Source of the DNA: CAJXZP01 sp963974475
GTDB taxonomy: Bacteria > Bacteroidota > Bacteroidia > Flavobacteriales_G > Salibacteraceae
DNA length: 64,000 nt
Reading direction: 5' to 3'
Assembly (NCBI GenBank): GCA_963974475.1
Contig: CAXBCR010000018.1
Span: 1 to 64,000 of the forward strand
Numbering within the stretch: the first letter of the stretch is position 1; the number at the start of each line of letters is the position of its first letter. A program made the translations under genes and the position numbers. The notes under the pieces were generated by a model. The model had not been told where the DNA came from. It saw only the letters and a program-made list of their open reading frames with translations, and did no database searches. Positions 44,499-52,352 of this stretch are shown here, in pieces.

Positions 44499-45218
44499 AT
44501 GAACGCATTCCATAAAAAGAAAACAGACTGTAATTCATGTCGCACCTTGGATTGTTTAATAAAAAAATGCAATCCTGCCACCATTCAAGTTTTGAGCCAG
44601 AAAAAGATTCAGTTACTTCTAAAAAAAGGACAATCCATTTTTCAAGAAAACGCACCTGTTTTTGGACTGTTTTTTATTCAGAAAGGAGATGTGAAAATTG
44701 AATCTTCCAGTCTAGATGGTAAAAAACAAATCGTTCGTTTGGCCACCGATGGGCATATTTTAGGTCACATTGGTTTTGGTCACGAAACCTACCCCATTGG
44801 AGCGACAGCAATTCAAGACGCTAGGGTATGCTTCATGGATAGTGGTATTTTGATGAAAGCGCTTAAAGATAACTTTTCCTTGTCTTTTGAAATAATGATG
44901 TTTTATTCCAAAGAGTTACGGAAAAGTGAAATTAGAACTAAATACTTGGCTCAAATGACGGTGAGTGAAAAGGTTGCGTTTTCATTGATTTATTTAGTCA
45001 ATACTTTTGGGATGGACCCAGATTCTCAATTATTGAATGTTTCGTTTTCTCGTACAGAATTTGGTAATATGGCAGGCACCAACTCCGACCAAGTGAGCAG
45101 AACAATCACGCAATTAAAAAATGATTCGTTTATTGATACGAAAGGGCATAAAATAAAAATTTTGAACTTAGCAGGGCTCCAACAAATGCTTGTGCCTTAT
45201 GGGTATGAATGGGAATAA
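44499..45218 (+). CDS. Crp/Fnr-family regulator with FNR-like cysteines
   Basis: The protein has 239 residues. The N-terminus carries Cys11, Cys14, Cys19 and Cys24 (CNSCRTLDCLIKKC), and the cyclic-nucleotide-binding-like domain has Cys111 in DARVCFMD, close to the spacing of the four iron-sulfur ligands in E. coli FNR. The cNMP fold covers about 40-145. The C-terminal winged HTH_Crp domain (about 165-225) reads FSRTEFGNMAGTNSDQVSRTITQLKNDSFI. It is probably an oxygen- or redox-responsive activator. The neighbouring cytochrome c operon is a natural target. Cluster assembly is inferred, not seen. Confidence 0.88.
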   Translation: MNAFHKKKTDCNSCRTLDCLIKKCNPATIQVLSQKKIQLLLKKGQSIFQENAPVFGLFFIQKGDVKIESSSLDGKKQIVRLATDGHILGHIGFGHETYPIGATAIQDARVCFMDSGILMKALKDNFSLSFEIMMFYSKELRKSEIRTKYLAQMTVSEKVAFSLIYLVNTFGMDPDSQLLNVSFSRTEFGNMAGTNSDQVSRTITQLKNDSFIDTKGHKIKILNLAGLQQMLVPYGYEWE

Positions 45219-45274
45219 ACCGTAATTGGATAATAAAAAGTTGGTTGATTAGGGTGAAGCAAAAGTTAATCAGA

Positions 45275-45282
45275 TACCTTTG
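45275..45282 (+). promoter_or_regulatory. -7 promoter box of the marR gene
   Basis: The sequence reads TACCTTTG, a match to TAnnTTTG, 17 bp upstream of the ATG at 45300. The -33 box is not clear. Confidence 0.55.
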
Positions 45283-45299
45283 TTTCTTTAATTAAATTT

Positions 45300-45755
45300 A
45301 TGGCAGATGTATTAAAAGAAATAAAGCAAACTAAATTGTTTGCTAATCCTTATCAGGAGGCCACAATTAATTTAATTTTTACTGGCAAGTGGATGGTGAA
45401 CATGCACAACGAAATTTTTCGATCTCATGGTATTTCTTTTCAACAGTATAACATTTTACGAATATTAAGAGGGAGTAAAAAAAATCAAGTTACACTAAAA
45501 TACATTAAAGAGAGAATGCTTGATAAACGTTCAGATACTTCTAGAGTGGTAGATCTCATGGTTAAAAAAGATATTCTAGAACGTCAAATTGATCCAAATG
45601 ATCGTAGAAAGGTGGCAGTTTCAATTTCCGACCATGGAATAAAAATTTTAGATTTTTTTGATACTAAGCAAGAGGAACTGTTCGGGTTCCTCTCTCATTT
45701 GAGTGAAGAGGAAATTCGAACCTTTAATTTGTTACTTACCAAAGCCCGGGGCTAA
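45300..45755 (+). CDS. MarR-family transcriptional regulator
   Basis: The protein has 151 residues. The winged helix-turn-helix spans about 45-115: ISFQQYNILRILRGSKKNQVTLKYIKERMLDKRSDTSRVVDLMVKKDILERQIDPNDRRKVAVSISDHG, including the wing motif DPNDRRKV with the usual Asp and Arg pair. Flanking helices form the dimer interface. MarR proteins bind short palindromes near their own gene. The tandem GTTGCAAC palindromes 137 bp downstream, ahead of the cytochrome operon, are the best candidate target. Two cysteines are absent, so a thiol switch is unlikely. Confidence 0.9.
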   Translation: MADVLKEIKQTKLFANPYQEATINLIFTGKWMVNMHNEIFRSHGISFQQYNILRILRGSKKNQVTLKYIKERMLDKRSDTSRVVDLMVKKDILERQIDPNDRRKVAVSISDHGIKILDFFDTKQEELFGFLSHLSEEEIRTFNLLLTKARG

Positions 45756-45831
45756 TCGTCCCTGTCTGTATCGATATTTACCTAAAAACAGTTAAAAGGC
45801 ATTTTTCTTGCCAATTTTAATCACAGAGATC

Positions 45832-45862
45832 CCCAATTTAAGTCATTAATTGGGCTTTCTTC
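45832..45862 (+). terminator. terminator-like hairpin after marR
   Basis: CCCAATTTAA (from 45832) pairs with TTAATTGGG (to 45854) over nine bases with one bulge, around a GTCA loop, and CTTTCTTC follows. The T-tract is short, so strength is uncertain. Confidence 0.6.
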
Positions 45863-45891
45863 AGTGTTTTAATTTGTTGAAAATAAAAGAT

Positions 45892-45914
45892 GTTGCAACA
45901 TATAAAGTTGCAAC
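45892..45914. promoter_or_regulatory. tandem GTTGCAAC palindromes upstream of the cytochrome operon
   Basis: Two identical perfect 8-bp palindromes GTTGCAAC occupy 45892-45899 and 45907-45914, 15 bp apart (about one and a half helical turns), 31 bp before the start codon at 45945. The arrangement suits a dimeric winged-helix repressor such as the MarR protein encoded just upstream. Confidence 0.7.
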
Positions 45915-45932
45915 AGTTTAAAAATAACTGTT
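45912..45932. promoter_or_regulatory. inverted repeat in the cytochrome operon leader
   Basis: AACAGTT (45912-45918) and AACTGTT (45926-45932) are perfect inverted repeats around seven bases, ending 12 bp before the start codon and overlapping the second GTTGCAAC site. It could be a further operator half-site pair or a leader hairpin close to the ribosome-binding site. Confidence 0.5.
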
Positions 45933-45944
45933 AAATTAAATATC

Positions 45945-46370
45945 ATGCAAAGAAAATTGGAAAATGTAATTATTGGCTCTTTACTAATGGGAACAATGGT
46001 ATTATTCTCAGCTTGGACCATTAATCTAGGCGATCAAAGTAATGGAGGTGCTTGGAAAGCTCCAGCCACTTCGGCAAAAATAGTTAACCCACTTAAGGGC
46101 GATGAAGCTGCCACTGCAAAAGGTAAAAAGCTATATAAGCAAATGTGTGTCATTTGCCACGGTGAAAAGGGTAAAGGCGATGGTATGGCTGGTGCAAGTT
46201 TAAATCCAAGACCAGCAAATTTTACCACAGCTGCAGTTCAAAATCAAAAAGATGGTGAAATTTTCTGGAAACTTACAGAAGGTCGTGCACCGATGGCCTC
46301 TTACAAGGCAATTTTAAAGGAGAATCAAAGATGGGAGTTAATTAATTACATTAGAACATTAAAGAAATAG
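45945..46370 (+). CDS. periplasmic c-type cytochrome
   Basis: The protein has 141 residues with an N-terminal signal or anchor (about 8-30). The mono-heme class I domain shows KGKKLYKQMCVICHGEKGKGDG with the CxxCH heme motif (CVICH, about 69-73), followed by NPRPANF and the axial methionine in GRAPMASYK. It is an electron carrier or a small subunit for a periplasmic oxidoreductase. It leads a three-gene operon (5-bp and 17-bp gaps) with a porin and a second small cytochrome. Regulatory palindromes precede it. Confidence 0.92.
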   Translation: MQRKLENVIIGSLLMGTMVLFSAWTINLGDQSNGGAWKAPATSAKIVNPLKGDEAATAKGKKLYKQMCVICHGEKGKGDGMAGASLNPRPANFTTAAVQNQKDGEIFWKLTEGRAPMASYKAILKENQRWELINYIRTLKK

Positions 46371-46375
46371 AACAG

Positions 46376-47563
46376 ATGAAAAAAATTTTTACACTTATTG
46401 GGATTTTTGCTGTTGGGTCTTTAATTGCTCAAGATACTACCAGCACATTCGATAGACAGGCGGCAGTAAATAATTATAACGCTAAACCAGGAAAGTCTAA
46501 ATTCATGTTAAGAGGATTTTGGTTTACAGGGCTTGATAATTTGACCAATAGCGAAGGGGAAAGTAGTTCCAATTTTATAGGTGGTGGGTTTAATCCGATT
46601 TTATTATACCGACAATCCGATCGTTTATTTTTTGAGGCTGAATTAGAAGGCCAGTATGACGTGAATGGTGGTTTTGAATTGGGGTTAGGTTATGCCAATG
46701 CATCTTATGTATTGAATAATTACATGACTATTCGGGCAGGTCAATTCTTACTGCCTTTTGGAACTTTTACCGAAAAAATGCATCCATCATGGATCAATAA
46801 AGTAAATAATGCTCCATTAGGTTTTGGTCATGATGGCATTTCTCCCATGGCAGACATAGGAATGGAAATACGTGGCGCATTTTACACAGGGTCAATTAAA
46901 TTGAACTATCAAGCTTACGTTATTAACGGTCCTCAATTAAAAGATGGTTCAGATGAGCCTGATGAAGCTGGTGGGTTAAAATTTGGATATATGACGGATA
47001 ATAATAAAAATAAAACCGTTGGTGGTAGAATTGGGATTCTTCCTTTGTCTAATTCGTCTTTGGAAATCGGGTTTTCTGGAATGACAGGTAAAGTAGGTAC
47101 TGCAGAGTCAAAATATGAGGATGTTACGGCTACCTTATATGCCATTGATTTATCGTTCGTGAAAAATCTAAATTTCATGAAAAGTGTTGTTGATATAAAA
47201 GGGCAATACAATGGAACTAATGTGAGTGATGCTGATTATTTAAATCCTGAAACCGGAGCTGATTACACTTTTGAAAATAAGAGTAGTGGATATTATGCTC
47301 AAATAGCGGTTAGGCCATCCTTGTTAGAAAACAAAATTTTACGAAACTTTGAGGCTGTAGCTCGTTACAGTGTATTATCTACCGCTGAGGAATCTTTATG
47401 GGCTGCTGACCCAACTCAACTGACATTTGGCTTAAATTATTGGTTAGATTGGAGAACAGTTGTAAAAATTGGCTACCAAACCACCGATGGGCTGGGAGAT
47501 CATGATACCAATGAAACCATTTCACAAAACTTATTCTATGTGCGTGTAGCCATGGGATTCTAA
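46376..47563 (+). CDS. outer-membrane porin-like beta-barrel
   Basis: The protein has 395 residues with a signal peptide cut near LIAQ. The remainder is amphipathic beta strands: FFEAELEGQYDVNGGFELGLGYANASYVLNN, MTIRAGQFLLPFGTFTEKMHPSWINKVNNAPLG and a C-terminal strand ending LFYVRVAMGF. The GQFLLPFG segment resembles phosphate-selective-porin-like (OprP/OprO) families. It probably lets small anions or substrates of the cytochrome partners pass. The operon position between two cytochromes c is notable and suggests a joint respiratory or detoxifying role, but the substrate is unknown. Confidence 0.82.
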   Translation: MKKIFTLIGIFAVGSLIAQDTTSTFDRQAAVNNYNAKPGKSKFMLRGFWFTGLDNLTNSEGESSSNFIGGGFNPILLYRQSDRLFFEAELEGQYDVNGGFELGLGYANASYVLNNYMTIRAGQFLLPFGTFTEKMHPSWINKVNNAPLGFGHDGISPMADIGMEIRGAFYTGSIKLNYQAYVINGPQLKDGSDEPDEAGGLKFGYMTDNNKNKTVGGRIGILPLSNSSLEIGFSGMTGKVGTAESKYEDVTATLYAIDLSFVKNLNFMKSVVDIKGQYNGTNVSDADYLNPETGADYTFENKSSGYYAQIAVRPSLLENKILRNFEAVARYSVLSTAEESLWAADPTQLTFGLNYWLDWRTVVKIGYQTTDGLGDHDTNETISQNLFYVRVAMGF

Positions 47564-47580
47564 TATTAAAACAAAAAGAG

Positions 47581-47850
47581 ATGAAAAAATTAGGAATTAT
47601 TATATCTACTGCGTTGGCAACATTGTTATTAGCAGTATCAGTTCAAAGCTGTAAACCATCGGCCATGATTCAGGCCAAGTCAGGTGCTCAAATCTGGGGA
47701 GAAACTTGTATTCGATGTCATAATACCCCTTCTCCAGATACATTTTCTGATGTGGATTGGGAGGTAGCTGGAATGCACATGCAATTAAGAGCAAATTTAA
47801 CACCGGATGAAGTAAAAAAAGTAATTAAATTTATGCAGTCTGCCAATTAG
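47581..47850 (+). CDS. small cytochrome c-like lipoprotein
   Basis: The protein has 89 residues. The signal peptide ends in the lipobox SVQSC (Cys24), and one heme motif follows, CIRCH (about 45-49). A helix and QLRANLTPDEVKKVIKFMQ complete a minimal cytochrome fold; the likely distal ligand is a Met in AGMHMQL. It should be anchored to a membrane in the periplasm and exchange electrons with the first cytochrome of the operon. It is smaller than most class I cytochromes but the ends look intact. Confidence 0.85.
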   Translation: MKKLGIIISTALATLLLAVSVQSCKPSAMIQAKSGAQIWGETCIRCHNTPSPDTFSDVDWEVAGMHMQLRANLTPDEVKKVIKFMQSAN

Positions 47851-47996
47851 AATAAGGAATTCTATGTTTTTTAAAGAGGGAAGGAGTGATTATCAGTTGC
47901 AAGAAAAATTGTGCCTTTATGATATTTATGGTTTATTGATTTTTTCACGTTAACTAAATCCAACATAATTATTCTTACCTCCTAATTTGGACCAAT

Positions 47997-48030
47997 AAAG
48001 CTCGATTAATTCGGGCTTTGTTGTTTCTGT
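47997..48030 (+). terminator. terminator-like hairpin after the cytochrome operon
   Basis: AAAGCTCGA pairs with TCGGGCTTT (one G-T wobble) around TTAAT, followed by the T-rich GTTGTTTCTGTT. It lies about 145 bp beyond the last stop codon of the operon. Confidence 0.65.
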
Positions 48031-48074
48031 TAAGCCTATATTTATGTATTAGTTTGGATGATATTATACCGAAA

Positions 48075-48103
48075 TTTACACATTTTTTACGTTAAAGTGT
48101 AAA
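48075..48103. promoter_or_regulatory. TTTACAC-N15-GTGTAAA inverted repeat, copy 1
   Basis: Perfect 7-bp arms TTTACAC (48075-48081) and GTGTAAA (48097-48103) are separated by 15 bp, 58 bp before the start codon at 48162. The spacer contains TTAC and the flank continues AAAAG. The copy at 53612-53640 has the same arms, spacer length and several shared spacer bases. Confidence 0.75.
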
Positions 48104-48161
48104 AGTTTAATTGGTTCATCTGCGTTCCTTCGTAGTATAAATAATAATAAAAAAAAGTATT

Positions 48162-48671
48162 ATGAAAAATGTAAAATTATCGATTACAGCTGCAATGGTA
48201 ATATTAGGTATAACTTTTTTAGGATCTTGCACAAAGACTACGGAACAAATTGATTTAACTAAAGACGTAGTGGGAACCTATCAAGGAAAGTTAAGTAATA
48301 GTATTACAAATGTTCAAGATTCTTCCATTGCTACAATTACGTATTATAATGATTATACCGTACGTGTACATTGCATTGGCGGTAATGTGGATACAACATT
48401 TCTTTTGGAACTATATCCGGAAGGAAGCAACATGATGGTATGCGCTACTGGGGATGCCTACTATAAAGAATATGGTAACCAAAAGTCAAGTCATAACCAC
48501 ATGATGAGTAATGGCGGAATGATGACTTGGGAAAATCACATGAGCGATGATCACAATGCTACGGATGCGCATTATGGTAATTTTAATTCAAATAACAATG
48601 AATTCGATTATACCATTAAAATGGAAAATTCGTCTTCTAATTTATCCGAAAGATTTATTGGATTTAAATAA
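48162..48671 (+). CDS. His/Met-rich lipoprotein, paralog 1
   Basis: The protein has 169 residues with a lipobox FLGSC (Cys23). The mature part starts EQIDLTKDVVGTYQGKLSNS, then beta-rich segments, a DTTFLLELYPEG stretch and a His/Met-rich region (SSHNHMMSNGGMMTWENHMS, then DDHNATDAHYGNF) near residues 108-142. This composition suits Cu(I) or other soft-metal binding. No named family is recognised. The second copy at 52353-52862 is the same length and nearly identical across the metal-like region. Its promoter carries the inverted repeat shared with the PqqD operon. Confidence 0.72.
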   Translation: MKNVKLSITAAMVILGITFLGSCTKTTEQIDLTKDVVGTYQGKLSNSITNVQDSSIATITYYNDYTVRVHCIGGNVDTTFLLELYPEGSNMMVCATGDAYYKEYGNQKSSHNHMMSNGGMMTWENHMSDDHNATDAHYGNFNSNNNEFDYTIKMENSSSNLSERFIGFK

Positions 48672-48696
48672 GTTTATTATTCATATTAAGTAAATG

Positions 48697-48729
48697 AACC
48701 TGAAGTAATGTTGCTTCAGGTTTTTTTTT
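48697..48729 (+). terminator. rho-independent terminator after lipoprotein paralog 1
   Basis: AACCTGAAG (48697-48705) pairs with CTTCAGGTT (48714-48722) around an 8-nt loop and runs into a T-tract of nine. It is a textbook terminator. Confidence 0.92.
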
Positions 48730-48772
48730 ATTCGTAAACTTGCACCTATGGTTACCAAATAATCAATCAATT

Positions 48773-49999
48773 ATGAAAAATACGATTTTAATTATTGCAT
48801 TAACTTTTGTTACGCAATTTGGCTTTGGGCAAGAATTTCCAAAATGTGGTCAAGAGGATCATATAAATTATGCTTTGCAGGAGTTAACCAACCGATACGG
48901 GAATTACCCTTTTGCCGAAACGGATTCAATTTCAGGGACGGTTAACATACCCGTGGTGGTTCATATCGTTTACAAAACAATTTCGGAAAACATAGCGGAT
49001 AGTTTGGTATATAATCAAATTGGTGTTTTAAATGAAGATTTCCAAATGAGAAATTCTGACACAGCTAATATTCGAATGGAATTTAAAGCAGTGAAGGGAA
49101 ACCCCAAGGTTAATTTTTGCCTAGCAAAAGTGGACCCTGATGGGAATCAAACTTCTGGGATAACTAGAACTCAAACCAACAAAGATTTTTTTATCACCTT
49201 CAGTAATAATATGATGGTGGGCGCACTTGGTGGTAAGGATCCTTGGCCTACCGATCAATACTTGAATATTTGGGTAGTAAAGCTGGTAAACGCTAGCGGA
49301 CAAGGTCAAACTGGATTTGCGGTGTTTCCTTGGAATGCATCACCAACGTACGATGGGGTAGTCATTAATTATGGGCAATTCGGGGATAATAATGGGGATT
49401 CATTTTATGGGGATGGAAGAATAGCTACACACGAAGTAGGCCATTACTTAGGATTGAGCCACAATTTTAAAGGTGGGTGCGGAGGTTCTGTACCTGCAAA
49501 CTGTACTATTGGAGGGGATTCTATTTGTGATACTCCACCACAACGGACCTGGATTCAAGGTTGTCAGCCTGGTATGGTATCCTGTGGAAATAAATTGGCA
49601 CAATGGGAAAATTTTATGGATTATGCCATCCAAGGATGTAGAGTTATGTTTACACATGACCAAGCGGAAAAGATGAGAATGAACATTAATAAATGGTGGT
49701 TTAGAAAAAGTTTGGCCAAATCAACTGCTTGTGGGCCAAATGGGTTGGCAAATGAAAAGGTGAAGGGATTGGTAAAAATGTATCCTAACCCAAGTAATTC
49801 TTTGGTGACATTTGAGTCCTCAAATGCTCAATCTGTTTTTATTCAAGTGTTAGATGTTCGAGGGCAAAATATCCTTGAGTTTGAAATAACCAATAGCATC
49901 AAACAATTGGATATTTCTACGTTTAATACTGGGATTTACATTGTGAAAATGAGAACGGAAGATGGACAGGTTACTTCCACTCGATTAATAAAGAAATAA
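48773..49999 (+). CDS. T9SS-exported M43 metalloprotease
   Basis: The protein has 408 residues from the ATG at 48773 (MKNTILIIALTFVTQFGFGQ), which gives a clean signal peptide; a longer frame from a TTG at 48740 adds only non-signal residues. The pappalysin-like domain has HEVGHYLGLSHNF (His220, Glu221, His224, His230) and shares NLNEDF-like, QIGVLNEDFQMR and FCLAKVDPDGNQTSGITR segments with the protease at 40809. The last 70 residues (MYPNPSNSLVTFES ... GIYIVKMRTEDGQVTSTRLIKK) form a T9SS type A sorting domain. It has no PKD module, unlike its relative. It is secreted to the surface or medium. Confidence 0.92.
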   Translation: MKNTILIIALTFVTQFGFGQEFPKCGQEDHINYALQELTNRYGNYPFAETDSISGTVNIPVVVHIVYKTISENIADSLVYNQIGVLNEDFQMRNSDTANIRMEFKAVKGNPKVNFCLAKVDPDGNQTSGITRTQTNKDFFITFSNNMMVGALGGKDPWPTDQYLNIWVVKLVNASGQGQTGFAVFPWNASPTYDGVVINYGQFGDNNGDSFYGDGRIATHEVGHYLGLSHNFKGGCGGSVPANCTIGGDSICDTPPQRTWIQGCQPGMVSCGNKLAQWENFMDYAIQGCRVMFTHDQAEKMRMNINKWWFRKSLAKSTACGPNGLANEKVKGLVKMYPNPSNSLVTFESSNAQSVFIQVLDVRGQNILEFEITNSIKQLDISTFNTGIYIVKMRTEDGQVTSTRLIKK

Positions 50000-50081
50000 A
50001 TGATACTCCGTTTGTTTGCCATTAAATAAGTGCTGACCTGAACCTGAAAGGTTCTCATACTTGTAGTAATTCTACATAAAC

Positions 50082-50152
50082 ATGCGACCCCGATGGGGTC
50101 GTATACATTTGTATAATCAACAGGTTACAAACATTTTATCCCTTCGGGATAA
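50082..50152. repeat. pair of intergenic palindromes (REP-like)
   Basis: Two short perfect hairpins stand 32 bp apart: ATGCGACCCC-GAT-GGGGTCGTAT (50082-50104; one arm mismatch) and TTATCCC-TTC-GGGATAA (50136-50152). Their GC-rich cores contrast with the AT-rich surroundings. They resemble short dispersed palindromes common between genes of Bacteroidota. Confidence 0.7.
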
Positions 50153-50209
50153 TTTCCTTTGTTTACACTGATTTTCTATTGGTATCAAAGCGGAACATCA
50201 TTAAGAAAT

Positions 50210-50254
50210 AAATAAGAAAAGCAGATGAATCAAGTTCCTCTGCTTTTCTTATTT
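50210..50254. terminator. bidirectional terminator between convergent T9SS genes
   Basis: A perfect 16-bp stem (50210-50225 with 50239-50254, AAATAAGAAAAGCAGA and its complement) with a 13-nt loop lies between the stop codons of the M43 protease and the duplicated-domain protein. A/T tracts within the arms serve both strands. Confidence 0.9.
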
Positions 50255-50264
50255 GAATGGTGTA

Positions 50265-51950
50265 TTATTTAATTAACGACAATCTTCCAACAATACGATT
50301 GTTTGGTGTTGCGATTTCATAAAAATATATTCCACTAGGTAAATTCTCGTTCGGTGTATAAACTACCTGTTGTAAGCCATTTAATTGCACTTCATTTATT
50401 AATACCTCAATAATGGATCCTGTAAGGTCATATATTGTCACTTTAACCTTCGATTTTTGTGATAATTGATATTCAATGGTCATATTATCCTTAAATGGAT
50501 TTGGGTACGATTTTACACTAGTGTTTTTCACAACTACTTCATTGATGGAAGTTATTATGGTCGAATCTTGTAAATCCACATTTTCAAACATTAAATGTAA
50601 AAAACCATGACCGGTACCAGGAACCGGACTCATATTTCCAGCCATATCCAAAGGTGGTAGTATAATGTGCGTTTCTCTCATGGTTTGGTCGTAATCGCTA
50701 GAATCAATAATACCGCTCGCAATCATCGTTAAATCTGCTCGCCTTACTCTGGTTGCTACCATCAAATGTATGATGCGGTTTGACGCAATTACATTACCAT
50801 TCATATCTTTTAAGTCTGTTAGTCCCCAAAGTGTGATGTACGATTTCATTTTTGGCATTAAATCGGTTCCAATTGTGGTATTTCCATGCATCAAAACATC
50901 ATACCCAATGCCACCAAAAAATGGGTGATCACCTGAACCATCTGGTTTATGAATGATATTAATATGATCAATCAAAAATTTATCTCCATTAGGTCTTTGG
51001 TACTGAATATTTACCGAAATAACAGAGTCTTTTGAAGTAGGAGAGTCATTGGAATCTAAATCAATTAAACTTAATGAGTATGCACCAGAACCTATACTTA
51101 CATTGTCTGAAAATGGGGTTGGACTCATTGCCAAATTCATTGCTGCTGGGCCAGGAAGCACTTCGAATACCTTGGTCCAATCTTTATCCGCCTGATTCAA
51201 AATAGGTTTTTCAAACATCATGTGTAAAAAACCATGGGCTGTTCCGGGCACGGGACTCATATTTCCAGCCATATCTAAAGGCGGTAATATAATGTGGGTA
51301 TGAGCATTTTTGATATTGTAGTCTGAACCATCGGTGACTACATTTGTATCCATTTTTAAATTAGCATCACGTACATTGGTGGCAACCATTAAATGTATAA
51401 TTCTACCTGCTGCAATTATTGTATCATTTGTTGCGTCTTTTAAATCCGTAATTCCCCAAAGAGTAATGTATGCCATCATTTTTGGCATTAAATTAGTCCC
51501 AATTCCCGTGTTTCCATGCATCATTTTGTTCAAGCCAATTCCACCGAAAAAAGGATGGTCACCGGCTCCATCTGGCTTATGAATAATCATAATATTATCA
51601 ATCTTATATTTCTGACCGTTATCGCCTGTAAATTGAATGTTTACTGACCTTACTGAGTCTTGGGAACTAGGAGAATCAGAGGTGTCATTATCGTCAATAA
51701 ATAAATTATAATTTCCAGTAGTCATTTGTATACTATCTGAAAAGGGAGTAGGACTCATCGCAGGATTAATAACTGATGGACCAGGCATAACCTCATAAAT
51801 AATTCCAGTAGTAGAACTTTGACTACCGCTAAATTGAACGGTGTTTAAATATTCGGCCGCTGAAGTGCGTATTTGAGAAATACTAACAGTAGTCGATGAA
51901 ATCAGCCCAATTAGAATTAGCACAAATTTGGTGTTGGTATTTATTTTCAT
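50265..51950 (-). CDS. T9SS surface protein with two copies of an uncharacterised ~200-residue domain
   Basis: The protein has 561 residues with a signal peptide ending SISQ. Two tandem copies of one domain start near residue 53 and residue 263 (offset 210). Each contains MSPTPFSD, HKPDG.GDHPFFGGIG, MHGNT.IGT.LMPKM..YITLWG.TDLKD, RIIHLMVAT and HIILPPLDMAGNMSPVPGT.HGFLH.MFE. The His, Met and Asp residues kept in both copies suggest a metal-dependent or metal-binding site. A T9SS type A sorting domain follows (about 480-561, SYPNPFKDNMTIEY to VGRLSLIK). I do not recognise the repeated domain. It is monocistronic and transcribed toward the M43 protease. Confidence 0.8.
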   Translation of the reverse strand: MKINTNTKFVLILIGLISSTTVSISQIRTSAAEYLNTVQFSGSQSSTTGIIYEVMPGPSVINPAMSPTPFSDSIQMTTGNYNLFIDDNDTSDSPSSQDSVRSVNIQFTGDNGQKYKIDNIMIIHKPDGAGDHPFFGGIGLNKMMHGNTGIGTNLMPKMMAYITLWGITDLKDATNDTIIAAGRIIHLMVATNVRDANLKMDTNVVTDGSDYNIKNAHTHIILPPLDMAGNMSPVPGTAHGFLHMMFEKPILNQADKDWTKVFEVLPGPAAMNLAMSPTPFSDNVSIGSGAYSLSLIDLDSNDSPTSKDSVISVNIQYQRPNGDKFLIDHINIIHKPDGSGDHPFFGGIGYDVLMHGNTTIGTDLMPKMKSYITLWGLTDLKDMNGNVIASNRIIHLMVATRVRRADLTMIASGIIDSSDYDQTMRETHIILPPLDMAGNMSPVPGTGHGFLHLMFENVDLQDSTIITSINEVVVKNTSVKSYPNPFKDNMTIEYQLSQKSKVKVTIYDLTGSIIEVLINEVQLNGLQQVVYTPNENLPSGIYFYEIATPNNRIVGRLSLIK

Positions 51951-52352
51951 GGTTTTGATTTTTAATGAATAAATAAAATTTCAATGCAACGTTAGGTTGA
52001 TATGGAAGTCTGTTTTGTCATAAATTAGACAAATGGAGTCCTTAAATTTGTCGTGGTGGCGACATAAAAATTTGGAAAACAATGGTTTAAGCGGTATCGC
52101 ATTTTATTATATGATTTTTAAGCATGTCTAGGATAAGGGTTGTGAAAATGGCTAACGGTAAATAGGTTTTACTTTCGTAAAATATATGTGCGGATCAGTG
52201 CAATTTTTACCATGCTAAAGCGCTAAAAAGCAGGAATTTTCTTGTAAAGAATCAACTTTTATCATTCCTTAAATCATGTTTTTTACCCAGTTCAATTTTT
52301 AGCTTTGAACAAATATTCAACGATTAAATTAAGTTTTTAAAACAAATTCAAA
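51951..52352. other. 402-bp divergent intergenic region
   Basis: It lies between divergent genes, so both promoters should be here. The only structure seen is a short hairpin TTTTAC-TTTC-GTAAAA at 52167-52182. The 29-bp inverted repeat found ahead of the paralogous lipoprotein is absent. No reading frame is supported. Confidence 0.7.

Larger units (their letters stand above)
47851..48161. other. 311-bp intergenic region: terminator, then promoter region
   Basis: No coding frame is supported. It holds a terminator-like hairpin near 47997 and the inverted-repeat promoter element at 48075-48103 ahead of the lipoprotein gene. Confidence 0.75.
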
